Shown here in pieces: positions 1 to 11,278 of a stretch of DNA of 64,000 nt. The stretch is from Desmodus rotundus (lineage: Eukaryota > Chordata > Mammalia > Chiroptera > Phyllostomidae): assembly GCF_022682495.2 (NCBI RefSeq), contig NC_071391.1:41569998-41633997 (forward strand), in the 5' to 3' direction. The position numbers and the translations under genes were made by a program. The notes under the pieces were generated by a model, which had not been told where the DNA came from, searched no databases, and was given only the letters and a program-made list of their open reading frames with translations. Every line of letters starts with the position of its first letter. The stretch's first letter is position 1.

Positions 1-987
1 TTCTAAATTGTCTGATGCCCATCATTGGCTATAAACACTGGTGCAAATTTTAACTTCCTTTAGAAGTTTTTCTGATGTAACCACTCAGCATGCCCCAGCA
101 CCCTCTCAGGCTTCCCTATCCAACTCTAGATTTATACCTTGGCTCCCAACTCTTTTCTGTATCCTTTAATGTAGGAGGAAATCTTCCCCACTGAGTGCCT
201 CCCCTAATGCCTAAGTCTGGGTAGAGACTTTCACCATATTCCACAGTTGAGTGTGGTCATGGTAGCTTCCTGCAGGGCTGAGGCAGACCCTCTGCAGTGC
301 TCACAGCTACTGTGACCTGAACTTTCTCTTGGGCTCCCAAGTCCTCTGATAGCGGACCTTGGGGGTGCAGGCTCATCTCTGCATGGCTGCCATCACCAGG
401 CCTCAGACAGGTCACATCAGTGTGAGGGACCAAGTCCAGAATCTCAGTCAGATACACCCCACAGGGCCCAGAGATGGTGTAGTCCCTTTAATGTGATTAT
501 GTGAGGAAATTCTTCTGGAAACTCAGATGATGACTTAATCATCACAGCAAGTAGAAACGTGCATTCTATGTTCTTGCTGGGGACAAACCTCTTTAAAAAT
601 AAACTTGAAAGGATTCTTTCATAATGCTATTTAAAAAAAAATAAGGGAGATGAAATTTCCTTTCCTCTCCCAGCCCAGAAGCAGGCATCAGTGTCTGCAG
701 CGTACCTAGGGGGTACTCCGGAGGGTTCCTTTTGCACAAATGCCCAGCACTCACTCCCACACCGAGGGAGATGAGTGCGCCACCTGTCCAAGGGTGGCCT
801 CACCCGCTCAGACCCTGCTCCGTGAGGGTCACAGAGCTCAGCTCACATCTGCAGGGAGTGTGTGAGTCCCAAACTCTGTCCAGAGGTAACAACAGATCCC
901 TGTTAAGCCACAGCACGCTGTTCTGGTTAGGAAAAGCCCAAGCCCCTCCACCAGTGAAACACCCCACACACGCATGCTCCGATATAC

Positions 988-1187
988 TTAAGTGAGGTTC
1001 CTACAGGTGACCCCTCCCAACGGGCACAGTCCTGGCTGCAGGCCTGGGGCTCAGCCACACGGTCGCCGGCAGCCACCTCCTCAGGGTGGTCCCTACTGAG
1101 TAAGAGGCGCTGTTGAATCTGCCTGTGGATGTCCAGCTGCAGCCTACACATCTGCTCCTGCAGCTCACTGATCACATTCAGAACTGA
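988..1187 (-). other. Orphan exon candidate with coiled-coil peptide
   Basis: On the minus strand a strong pyrimidine tract and acceptor (cttccttcctacag) precedes an open frame starting SVLNVISELQEQMCRLQL and continuing DIHRQIQQRLLLS. The heptad-like leucines and isoleucines resemble a coiled coil. The frame is phase 0 at the acceptor, so it would join directly to the preceding PPFIBP2 exon, which ends in phase 0. Two weak donors are possible: at 1004/1005 (CCT|gtagga, giving exactly 61 codons) or at 987/988 (TAA|gtatat). It does not match the liprin-beta-2 sequence I know, so it may be an alternative exon, an exon of a nested transcript, or chance. Confidence 0.3.
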
Positions 1188-2396
1188 CTGTAGGAAGGAA
1201 GAGAAAGGAGAAAAAGCACTCAGGGTCAGTCAGCTCTCAGACACCGAATTCCCTAAGGGAGCATCACAGAAGGAAGGAAGGATGGAAGGAAGGGTAAAGG
1301 GGGTGAGCAGCAGGGGGCACCCAGCGGGCACTGTTTGTGACCCCCACTCTCTTTATGGGGAACCAAAAGATGTGGCACTTTTCCTGAGGCCTGTCCCATC
1401 CCTGGGCCAGCCTTGGGGTTTGAACAAACACCTGGTAGCTCCTTGTGCCATACGGGGAGGGGGGTGAGGGGGATGCTTGCATGTCAACATCTGAGACACA
1501 GAGTCTAGTCACAGCAGAGGCAGAGGCACATATAGACACCCCCCCCCCATGCTTCACACGCCAACCCCGTGCGCAGGTGACACAGGGCACAAACCATGCT
1601 CATGCACGCTAATATGCCTCCATCCCTAAACTCTCCCTCACACAGTACACCAACCCTTACTCCTTCGTTTCCCACTCCAAACCGGACTCCTCTGTAGCCT
1701 CCAGAACGCTGTGGCCTTTCACGGTAACTTTGAGAATAACTGCAGTCCTTAGAATTCACAGCTACTCTCGGTTCTGGATCCTTCACTAACAGTTCTCCTG
1801 GGCTTTCCTTTATCTACTCCACAGACACTTAGTGCCACTCTTGCAGAGACCAATGGCACTCACAGGTGAGTGGGGACAGACACACAAAAGAACCACCACA
1901 GCAGCTAGCTAAGAAAACCACAGGGCTTTCAGGGAGCAGTGAGTGACTCTGCCTGGGTCAAGAGGAGGGGATGGGACAAGTCTCAGCGACGTCAAGCAGC
2001 CACATTGTAGACCCCGTGCCAGGTGCGGGAGTGCAGGAGATGAAGCATCATGGCCTGGGGAGCAGATGATGCTGCCACTCGTGGCAGTAAGGAACCCAGA
2101 GGTTGGGGAGGACTGTGAGCAGCCGATGGTCAGGGATAGGGAATTAAGGAGACAGTTAGCAGTAGAGTAGAACAAAGGTGGAGGGAGAGCAACCAGTCCA
2201 ACTGTTTGGCCCCCTTTCTATCCACCTTTACCGACACCCTTGGCACTTGCATCTGGTGTTGAGAGGACTGCCCACTGGCACCATGGGTACTACCCAGGCA
2301 CGTTGGAGGAGGCTGTCCAACCCCAACAGTGATAGTTATCTAAAAGAAGAACAGCTGCCGCTCCATATCATGTTGTTCTATAAATGCCCCCCTTTT

Positions 2397-2614
2397 AAAA
2401 AAGATTTATTTATTTTTAGAGAGAGGGAAGGGAGGGAAAAAGAGAGGGAGAGAAACATTGATGTGAGAGAGAAACATCAATTGGTTGTCTCTCATACACA
2501 ACCCGACCAGAGACCAAACCCATAACCCAGGCATGTGCCCTGACTGGGACTCAAACCAGCAACTTTCTGCTTTGTGGGATAATGCCCAACCAACTGAGCC
2601 ACACTGGTCAGGGC
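2397..2614 (-). mobile_element. Ves SINE
   Basis: A bat tRNA-derived SINE in antisense orientation: the A-rich tail reads as TTTATTTATTTTTAGAGAGAG on the left and the tRNA-like head ends CACACTGGTCAGGGC on the right. It is flanked by related copies of TATAAATnCCCCTTTT (2380-2396 and 2615-2629), an imperfect target-site duplication. Confidence 0.93.
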
Positions 2615-3631
2615 TATAAATCCCCTTTTCAAATGTAGAAGGGAAACTGAGGGTCTATGGGCCAGCTTGGGGCTGAAAGGGTACTGGGCTAAGGCCCCCA
2701 CGCCAGCCTGCTCTCCTCTCCAGTGATGCCATTTGGACTGGGAGAGCTTATGACATTGTCACAAGCAGCCTCTGGCCTTCCAGTCACTCTCCCCTTAAAC
2801 AAGCTCGCCTGTTTTAACCCACAGACAGCCCCAGGTTGTCCTCCCTCAGGGTCATCTGTCTAATAAGCTGTTTCCCTATGGAGACCAGAGGGTTGGGGTG
2901 AAAAGTCAAGGTGACCCCTGTGGGCCTGAGTAAATGCCCAACCCCAGACCTTTACCTTCCTTTACTGTTGTTGGTCTCTGGACCCTGATGGACTCTGACT
3001 CTTGGGCTAGACTATACCTGCCCTCTGAGTTCTCACCTACAGGCCCAGTGCAGACCCTGGCCTCTGACTTGGTCTTTGTTCCATGTGCCTCTGAGTTCTG
3101 AACCCCTTGCTGCCTTAGCTCAGATGCCTGACAAGGGCAGAGGATTCCTGCCTGTCTGGCCTCAGCCACTAAGAGTCACAGTCCAGCTCTCGCTTTCTGC
3201 TGCCCTTGGCCTTGGCCATCACTGGAAGTCACTAAATAGGAAAAAAAAAATCTGTATTCAGTTTGTTCATGCTTTTTCTTCTGCGATGTCTCAGCCTTTT
3301 TGGAGTTTTCATTGTTTAGCTGGTAGGTCCTAGGATGACCTATGAGGACCAAGAAGCTGGAGGAGGTGAAGTTACAGAGGAAGGAAAGGAACAGGAATCA
3401 GCAGCCCCAGGCGGAGGGCTTGGCTAAGCACAAAGGGAAAACAAGTTGGAGGTTCAGATAGGTTTCCAGGTGAAATACAGGAAGTTAAGGGAGAGCTTCC
3501 CCAATGGCCTTGACCTTCTCTGTAGAGAAGGTGGAAACGTTGTCTGCTAAAAGGACACAGTGAAGTAACAGGGGATAAGGATTTAGAAGTCATTGTGAGG
3601 CGTGAGAAAAGGAAAGTCAGGCACGGGGCGG

Positions 3632-3632
<1 letters not shown>

Positions 3633-3663
<31 letters not shown>
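3633..3663 (+). repeat. Poly-G run of 31 bases
   Basis: An uninterrupted homopolymer of 31 G follows GGGGCGGC. It can form G-quadruplexes on the plus strand and C-rich structures on the other. Its length may be inexact because of sequencing error. Confidence 0.9.
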
Positions 3664-3664
<1 letters not shown>

Positions 3665-3914
3665 GAAGCACCACCAAGGAGCCGGCTGATGTGGCTGAAG
3701 CTGGAAGTCAATTAGCATAGAGTTATTTTGTTTGTTTTGTTTGTTTAACATCAAATCCTGTAAGCAAAAACCCTAGGGCAGGAGGGAGGATGGCAGGCTA
3801 ATCAAAGATGGAGTTGAAAACGATTCTCAAGGTAATGACCAGCCTGCATCTCCACAAAGAAGGAGATTCAGCCTGTCATGCCGGGCTAAGCTATGACAAG
3901 TGACGTCACGACAC

Positions 3915-4135
3915 AGTGAAACACGCACAGGCTTTGAACTTGTACAGACCTAGGTTTCATGCCAGCCTGGCACTTTTTACTATGTGACTTGGTGAGTTAT
4001 GAAACCTTTCCAAACTTAGTTTCCAAATTTGCATAATGAGGGTCTCACTGCCTCATAGGGTTGTTGGGAGGATTAAGTCAAGTGAGACTTAGGTAAAGCA
4101 CCTGGCGTGGTGCCTAGCACAGGGGAGGCAGTGAG
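3915..4135 (+). repeat. MIR SINE
   Basis: The sense MIR pattern is visible: CTATGTGACTTGGTGAGTTA, then a CCTCATAGGGTTGTTGGGAG core, then AAAGCACCTGGCGTGGTGCC and TAGCACAG. Diverged ancient copy. Confidence 0.85.
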
Positions 4136-4689
4136 AAATGTGAGTTCACTTCTTCACTGCTTCTCCTTGTACATCAACTGACTCCTAAGACACGAACAAG
4201 AGAAATTGGGAAAACATCAGGAAAGACCTAGCGCTCCCAGGACACCGTGAAGGCCCATGTGACATTGATTCCTGACAACAAAAGCCCAGTGGCCCCGCAT
4301 GCCCTGGCACATGCACTCAGTCCTCTGGCCCTGCCTGTCCTCAGGCCTGCTCTTCTCCCTTACATAATTTTCTAGAATTTCATTGTCTTCTAGTTCATTT
4401 TGTTCCCTCCATCGATAAACCTGTCAAACGAGGACACTGCTGTCCCTGATTTTCACCACCTCATTCCCTGCTCCCACTCTCCAGCTGGACAAGCTGCCGC
4501 CACAACCCCTGGGGCACCACGCTCCCTCAGTGTTGTCCTCCTGGTCAAATCCAAGGCACGTTCTCTGTCTGCAAGCCTCTTGGCTCCCTCTTAAAGTGGT
4601 TCATGCCCACCTCACCCTCAGTGATTCTGCACTATCAGGTTCTTCTGATGTCCTTTACTCTTTTTCTGCCAACTTATCTATCCCTCCAG

Positions 4690-4988
4690 GTACATCAGAG
4701 GTACCGTGAGAGAAGCACATTTTCAAAGGGGCTCGTACAAAACATGGAAAGGACAAATGAAAGTTCACATGCACGAACAGCACCAGGAAGGGCAACCCCC
4801 AAACCGAGGGACAATGCCGACGACCACAGAAAGACGTTTTGTTAAAAGCTATGTTCTCAATAAGGTCAAAGAAAGAATGGGTTCGATTCCACTGATGTCT
4901 CTGATAGGTGCCGGGGACTTATGACAGCAGTCCCCAAACTTCTTGCTATAAGCAAACTTTCAGGAATCCTTAAAATCAAGTGATTTTT
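4690..4988 (+). repeat. Left arm of a large inverted repeat
   Basis: Reading inward from TCAGAGGTACCGTGAGAGAA, this arm is matched as reverse complement by 5876-6161. By eye about nine in ten bases agree, with a gap of about ten bases near 4815 and one of similar size near 4971. The shared text includes CGTGAGAGAAGC, ACGAACAGCACCAGGAA, CAGCAGTCCCCAAACTT and AAACTTTCAGGAATCC. A 72-codon frame on the plus strand crosses the arm but resembles nothing I know. The family is unidentified. Confidence 0.9.
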
Positions 4989-5162
4989 ATGAATTCCAAT
5001 GTCAACTGATCCATTTTGTCTTTCTTTGGCTTCCCGTTGTGATAATGTCAAGAACTTCTATATCAGCATCTAAATTATATCCTAAAAATGCTACACAAGC
5101 AAAAGGGCTAAGGGCACATTACTGTTACCCTCTACAGAAAAGTCTTTCAAGAGTGTCTTTAG

Positions 5163-5370
5163 TCCTGGCCGGTGTGGCTCAGTGGATTGAGTGCCAGCCT
5201 GCAAACCAAAGAGTCACTGGTTCAACTCCCAGTCAGGGCACAGGCCTGGGTTGTGGGCCAGGTCTCCAGAGGGGGCACGCAAGAGGCAACTAAACACTGA
5301 TGTTTCTCTCTTTCTCCTTCCCTTCCCCTCTCCCTAAAAAATAAATAAATAAAATCTTTTTTTAAAAAAT
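5163..5370 (+). mobile_element. Ves SINE inside the loop of the large inverted repeat
   Basis: The head TCCTGGCCGGTGTGGCTCAG, an internal pyrimidine-rich stretch and an AAATAAATAAA tail are typical of the family. It is flanked by GTCTTTAG on both sides (ending 5162 and 5382), the target-site duplication. Pol III A/B box remnants (GTGGCTCAGTGG; GGTTCAACTCC) are visible. Confidence 0.95.
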
Positions 5371-5398
5371 GAGGGTCTTTAGATACTAATATAGTGTA

Positions 5399-5517
5399 CA
5401 AGGCAGGGCAAAAATAGGTTTACAGTTGTGAGTACATGAAACACAATTTATTCTTTATTATTACTTATTGTATTATTTTCCATAAAACAACTGTAAACCT
5501 ACTTTTACCCCACCCTG
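5399..5517. mobile_element. Mariner-type MITE
   Basis: The inverted termini carry TAGGTTTACAGTTGT on the left and its complement ACAACTGTAAACCTA on the right, extended by CAAGGCAGGGCAAAAA and TTTTACCCCACCCTG. TA lies at both edges (5397-5398 and 5518-5519), as for Tc1/mariner target duplication. With about 120 bases and no coding capacity, it is non-autonomous. Confidence 0.85.
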
Positions 5518-5817
5518 TAGATACCTATAGTCATTTGGGTACTAATACGCCTAGTTCTACATTCATCCTATGTTCCTCTATCTTATCCACGAGACTGCTC
5601 CAAACAATGTTTTGCAAGCTCGCTGGAGCGAGGACTGACCAGGCCTGCCACTACAAGACACATTCCCAGCCAAGCCAGTTGAGGTCGGTCTGATGTGACT
5701 CACTCTCACTGGACACGGGTCTCTACTTTGTCCTCTAGCCTCTCACAGATCATCATAGCGTTGACCCCAAACTCTACACTAAATTTTGTAAAACCCATCC
5801 AGCTTTCTTTGTCATGT

Positions 5818-5862
5818 AGGAGGAGGAGGAGGGAAAGGAGAATGAAAAGGAGGAGGAGGAGG
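5818..5862 (+). repeat. GGA-rich simple repeat
   Basis: AGG/GGA triplets with interruptions, inside the loop of the inverted repeat, immediately before its right arm. Confidence 0.9.
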
Positions 5863-5875
5863 TTTACTTTTAGTT

Positions 5876-6161
5876 TTTAAACAAATCACTGGATTCCTGA
5901 AAGTTTGCTTTATAGCAATAAGTTTGGGGACTGCTGTCCTAAGTCCCTGGCACCTATCAGAGACATTAGTGGAATCGAGCCCATTTTTTCTTTGACCTTA
6001 TCGAGAACATAACATTTAACAAAATGTCTTTCTGTGGTCAGTCCCTTGGTTTGGGCTTTGCCTTTCCTGGTGCTGTTCGTGCAGGTGAACTTTCATTTGT
6101 CCTTTCTGTTTTGTATGAACCCCTTTGAAAATGCGCTTCTCTCACGGTACCTCTGAGCTAC
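5876..6161 (-). repeat. Right arm of a large inverted repeat
   Basis: Reverse-complement partner of 4690-4988: it begins after ACAAATCACT with GGATTCCTGAAAGTTTGC and ends CTCACGGTACCTCTGAGCTA. The loop of about 890 bases holds a Ves SINE and a mariner-type MITE, both inserted afterwards, plus a GGA-rich tract. Without these the loop would be about 550 bases. Confidence 0.9.
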
Positions 6162-7090
6162 TTCTTTTTATTGGTGTTATTTGTCAGATTGTGCAATCAG
6201 AACTATGTTATTTTAAAGTAGTTCCGTGTTCTTGAGTCATCTTCTAATTTGTTTCTGAGCTTTCAAAGGTATGATTTGCATTGTGCAAGACCATCTATGA
6301 ATAGCTTTTTCCTCCCTCACTGTCATGAACTCTCAAGTGACAATGACCTCTCTTTCTCATCACTTTTACTTCATAAACCAGCTTCCCCCTTTGCTTCAAC
6401 ATTAGAGTTACACTGGTAGTTTTCCCAGTGTCTTTATCGGCCCTCTGGGTAGAAACTATAAAAAGGGGGAGAAGGGACCAAGAGCCAATTCAAATACTTA
6501 AGTGTTTAGCTGGAGGAGATTTTGAGGAGCTCTCCAAATCACTGCTCCCTTCCATCACTGCCCCTCGTCTGCTTCAGTCAGTCTGGGCGTGGTATCAGGA
6601 GTGCATTTCCCTCCTCTGCGCAGTGTGACCAGGTGGTACACCTCAACTCTGCTGGGACACTGTCCTTTCATTCTCCCCACCCGTGTGGCGTTGCTGCTGT
6701 CCGGCATGTCCACCCTCAGGTTTGGCATTTCAACTTACTTTTACAATTCCTATCTTCAGGGCTAGCCCATCACCTCTCTTAAAAGGTCTTTCTTCCATTC
6801 TTGGGTCCCACATCATGAAGTCCAGGTGACATTTATGAGGTTCTAATTGCTGCTCTGCAGTTGTAATCTCTGCTCATTTGTTTCTGCTTTGCAAACCATC
6901 AAAGTTCTTTTTTATGGTTCTTTTCTATGTAAAACTACTGGGCACCTCCCATAATCAAGAGTCTTTCCTACCTCATCCTCCCTGTTAAACTTGTTCACAA
7001 TTTTACTTAGCTTTTTTTCTCACTCTTCCTTTATGTCAGTTTAATACTGTCCTGGAACTCGTCTGCATCACAGACAAAAATATAACTTCT

Positions 7091-7303
7091 GGCCTTGGCT
7101 GGTGTGGCTCAGTGGACTGAACGCCAGCCTGTGAACCAAAGGGTCACAGGTTCAGTTCCCAGTCAGGGCACATGCCTGGGTTGTGGGCCAGGTCCCTAGT
7201 GGGGGGTGCATGAGAGGCAACCACACACTGATGTTTCGCTCCCTCTCTTTCTCCCTCCCTTCCCCTCTCTCTAAAAATAAATAAATAAAAAATTAAAAAA
7301 ATA
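7091..7303 (+). mobile_element. Ves SINE with exact 10-base target duplication
   Basis: A typical head (GGCCTTGGCTGGTGTGGCTC), B-box-like GGTTCAGTTCCC and an AAATAAATAAA tail. TATAACTTCT is repeated exactly at 7081-7090 and 7304-7313, implying a rather recent insertion. Confidence 0.96.
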
Positions 7304-8730
7304 TATAACTTCTGTAGTCTTCAGGGTGGTTTGGAAATGTCTGCCAAAATTTCAAATGCGTGTACCCTTTCTGCCGTCCGTTCCACTTCAGTATCCTCAC
7401 ACGTGTGCAAGCATTATTCATTAACAGCAAATACTTAGAAACGACTTAAACATTTATCACGAGAGAGCTGGTTAAATCAGAGCATAGGCAGACAGTGGAG
7501 TAATGATACGCACACGTAAGTGTGAATGAGGAAGCCGTTTGCAATGAGGGTGGACTGTGCGTGTGCATGTTTACAGATGCGGACACATATCCAAATACGT
7601 GCGCGTGTCCATGATAAAGTTTCTCTGGAAGGTCAAAATACGAACGGTGACATTGCTTCCTGACTGCAGGCTGAGGAACGGACATGGAAGGAGACTTTTT
7701 GGCTATATATACCTGTTTGAACTTTTGATTTTTTGAATTGTTGGAGAGTATTTTCTATGTTAATAAAAATAAGTAAATAAGACAACACAGGATAAAAACA
7801 AGAGTGAAATTCTCCTCATCAGGCCAGCTCTTCTCTGAGAAAATACAATCCTCCCAGCCTGGTCTCCCAGTTCAGACACCAGACACCCTCTTGTCCGAGG
7901 GCCTCCCCGTAGGAAGACAGAGGCGTGGCTGTACCACCGGGGCTGTCAGACTTGCCATTTTCTGCCAGGAAATCCTGAAGATTCTTCCTGGCTCTCTTCA
8001 CGCTCGTGCGTGTCCCTGATCAACTGGGCTGACTTCACATCGCAGCACATGCTGGGTCCGGGCTGACCCTCCACAAGCTGCTCTGGCACTCCCCAAAACA
8101 CCCTCTGGAACTCCCCCCTCCCCCTGCACAGGGGCCCCTGCAGGCATCCCTGCAGCCCAGGCTTAGGGAAGCCTCCCTTCTCTAAGGAAGCTCCCTCTGA
8201 AGGTCATGGCTTTGACATGTTGAACCACCCAGGTTTTCCTTCGCTTCTGGATCTTTCTTTCATGTTCTGTCCTCCTAACTCTGATTTTACTTTCCAGGAG
8301 AGTCGCTCTTCTGCAGTCCTGCTTTTCAGGAGTAAAGCTAATGGATCCAAACTTAGGTTCCCTGAAATGATCAGCCTTATTGCCAAAGGCTGATAAGGAA
8401 AAAGTAAAATAAATACAAGAAAGCCAGTAATCACGTACATCTCGTTCAGGCTGCTGACGGGGTCCTGAGCCAGGCTGGCTGCCAGGATTCTCTCCATCTG
8501 CCCAGGAACCTGCCCCTCACAGTCCGCAGCCTTTACAGACAATAGTCCGTAATCACTTCCACAACTCCAGGCAGCAGGACGCTGGCTAGAGGTGAAATCA
8601 GAGCCAGACAGAACAGTCTGCGATGCTCTTGTTAACAGCATCTTTTTTTCTTTTCATTGAAACATAACATGGAATTTGAGGATAAAGCCAGAGCTACATA
8701 GAAGAAGCTCATTACAGATCTGGCTACCTC

Positions 8731-8754
8731 AAAAAAAAAAAAAAAAAAAAAAAA
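8731..8754 (+). repeat. Poly-A run of 24 bases
   Basis: A pure A tract, ending in GTTTTTGCC. No retrogene or SINE body was recognised to its left, so its origin is unclear. Confidence 0.9.
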
Positions 8755-10064
8755 GTTTTTGCCTTTTCCAAACCACAAGCAATCAGGCCTTAGGCTAAAC
8801 ACTGGAAAAAACAGCAGTGTGCAGAATGGAAAGCAGCATTCCTTTTACTCAGAAACTACAACCCCTGCTAACCTCAGCTAGCTAAATGTCTCATTCAAAT
8901 AAACATCTCTTCGCACAAGACAATAGCGCAGCTGAAACAGCACTCTCTGTTTTTTAAGCCTCTGGGTATCCAGATAGTTACAGACAATGTGGAGGCTCCG
9001 GGGATCCCAGCAAAGAGTCTGTTCAATTATAAGAATGAAAAATGTGTTTCAGGCCATGTGGCTGTTCACTGATTATCACAGGTTTGAACAGCCTAAAAAA
9101 TTCCTCCAGGTAGAAAGCTAATGTTTGTACTAGCAACCAGGAAGGGCTAATAATCTGATAGGACTGAGGCCAGCAGCTCCGACTCTATGTTGCCTCAAAA
9201 ATGGATAGCCTAATGGAAAACAACAACAAAAACTCAGACTGAAAAATTTTCAGAAAAGAAAGAAAGCAAATGGTAAAATGACTGCTTTAGCTAGATGGGG
9301 CCTGGAAGTGGGAGTTCTCCATCCTTCTAGTCTTCCCTACAAAGGAACTGAGCCACCCGGTTTGGTGCTGGCTCTGCGTGCGTCCATACACAGACCCACT
9401 GATGCCCCCACGTGAACACACATGTGTGCATGGGTGCATGTTCCCTATGGGGGCTGGTTCAGAACCAGGCATGTGACCCAACTGACCCAATAGGACACGA
9501 TCCTGTGTTTTTTGCCAGAACATTTGAGGAGAAGAATCTCCATCGGCCAGGCTCCTAGGATCTAGAGCTGCTGGTGGCCACCTCTGCCCCCACATGGGGA
9601 GAGCCTTCCTGAGAATAAAGCTGACACAGAACCGAGTGATACGTTAAGCCTGATTTCTAATGACATTGTGAGGTCACCTGGACTAGTGTTGCTGGATTTT
9701 TAAACCCTGGACTCTTCAAGTTCTATGACCTAATAACCCTTCCACTGTGGGGGAAAAAAAAGTATGTGGTTTTGAATGGAGTCCATCCCCTTGAAGCCTT
9801 CTCGGAGTCTGCTGAATTCTTTCTGCAAAGCCCTAATGCACGGTCACACGTCATCGCACATCTTGAAACACTGGTAAAATTATCTGTAACCCATAGAAAA
9901 TTTAATTGTTTCTCCGTGACTATTTAACAAGTAGAATCCATCCAACTAATACTTCAGACAGGTAAAGTTTCAGTCTGTGAGATCTTTGCCTTATACAGCA
10001 ATGTACTCAAGCCCACATTTCCATTTCTAATGTGCTTAACAACACGATCCGTAAATGATGGACA

Positions 10065-10310
10065 AAACCTGGCTACTACTGTGTGTCCAGCACTACACTG
10101 TGGACTACACATAGATTATCTCACTCCTTACTCAGAACAACCCAGGAAACAGGAAGAATGTGTTACTATCTCCATTTTACTGAAGAAGAAACAGGTTTGG
10201 AGGTTAAATTACTCGCCTAAAATCACAAAGCTGCTGAGTAGCTAAGCTTGGATTACAGCCAGGAGCTCTGATTCAGGAGCCTGCACACTTAGTCGCTAGG
10301 AGATACTGTC
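10065..10310 (-). repeat. MIR SINE
   Basis: Antisense MIR: a CTCCATTTTACTGAAGAAG core followed by AAATCACAAAGCTGCTGAGT. Ancient and diverged. Confidence 0.85.
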
Positions 10311-10604
10311 CTCAGCTTCACGGAGAGATCTTCTTTGGGCAACTGTTCTTACCAATGAGCATGTTCTCAAAAGCAATGCAAGGAATATGCTCTACATATT
10401 AGAAGTGCCTCAATCACCCGTGTTTACCCAGGAAACACAGAAATACGACAGGTTTCGGTGCACGATAATGTTTTCACTTAATAGAAAGAAACAACATCCA
10501 TCTTTAGACTTTGGAGAGGCCTACGTGGAGAAAGGGGAGGAAGACAGACCCACTACTTACGAGATGCCGGATTCTATAACAGGGACTTACTTTCATGATT
10601 TTAT

Positions 10605-10765
10605 GTGGACCTCACAGAGTTATCTACGCTGTAGTTAAAGAAACTGAAGCTGAGAGAGATTAACTAGCTAACTTGTTGATGTTCATAAAGCTCTTAAGCA
10701 GGTAGGCCAGTAATTGAGCCAACGTGTTTCTGAACCTAAAGCCTATCTTCCCTCTACATCTCACG
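10605..10765 (-). repeat. MIR SINE fragment
   Basis: AAAGAAACTGAAGCTGAGAGAG and the following TTAAC resemble the antisense MIR core. Short and diverged. Confidence 0.55.
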
Positions 10766-11058
10766 TTTCCAGGTGAGAGTACAGGGACTTGTAGGTAGAG
10801 CCACACAGGAGATGGTTATCTAGTGTTCACACAGGCTGTTCTCTCCGAAATAAAGTTGCTCTGAGCCTGAAAGTCTCTAAATGTTTATTCCAAAAAGAAA
10901 GAAAGAAAGAAAAAGCAGTCTAGCATGTTAGCCAGGGGCATATTGAGCCTGGAAATTAAAATACAACAAAACGGGAAAACATTCTCTAGGAGAGGCCTGT
11001 GCATGGGCTCACCCCTGTGATCCCGCAGGAGAAAAGAAACACTGCACATAATGTAGGG

Positions 11059-11278
11059 CAGGGGTGTCAAAGTCATTTCCACCGGGGCCACATCAGCCTC
11101 GCAGTCGCCTTCAAAGGGCTGAATGTAATTTTAGGACTGTATAAGTGTAACTGCTCCTTAACTACGGGCAGGGAACTCGGCGCTGCTGCTGGGTAGAAAC
11201 AAGGTGCTGGGCCGGATAAAACAAGGTGGAGGGCCGGATTCTTGTGATTGAATCTGGGCCTTGTGTTTGCCACCTGTG
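11059..11278 (+). mobile_element. hAT-type miniature element
   Basis: Starts CAGGGGTGTCAAAGTCATTT and ends TTGTGTTTGCCACCTGTG, imperfect inverted termini of a hAT element. The interior (CGCCTTCAAAGGGCTGAATG, AATTTTAGGACTGTATAAG) matches the copy at 52510-52720 in reverse. The eight-base flanks (ATGTAGGG, GTCTAAGG) agree at five positions. Confidence 0.75.

Noticed and set aside
3372..3677. 101-codon minus-strand frame with a proline run
   Set aside because: The proline run is the poly-G tract read on the other strand; no gene.
7819..8001. 60-codon minus-strand frame with NLQDFLAENGKSDSPGG
   Set aside because: No usable splice signals on both sides and no family recognised.
8439..8585. Exon-like segment on the minus strand with peptide AADCEGQVPGQMERILAASL, acceptor cacctctag and donor GAT|gtacgt
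   Set aside because: The phase does not fit the PPFIBP2 exon before it (an early stop results), nor does its end phase fit the candidate at 1187. No family is recognised, so it is most likely chance.
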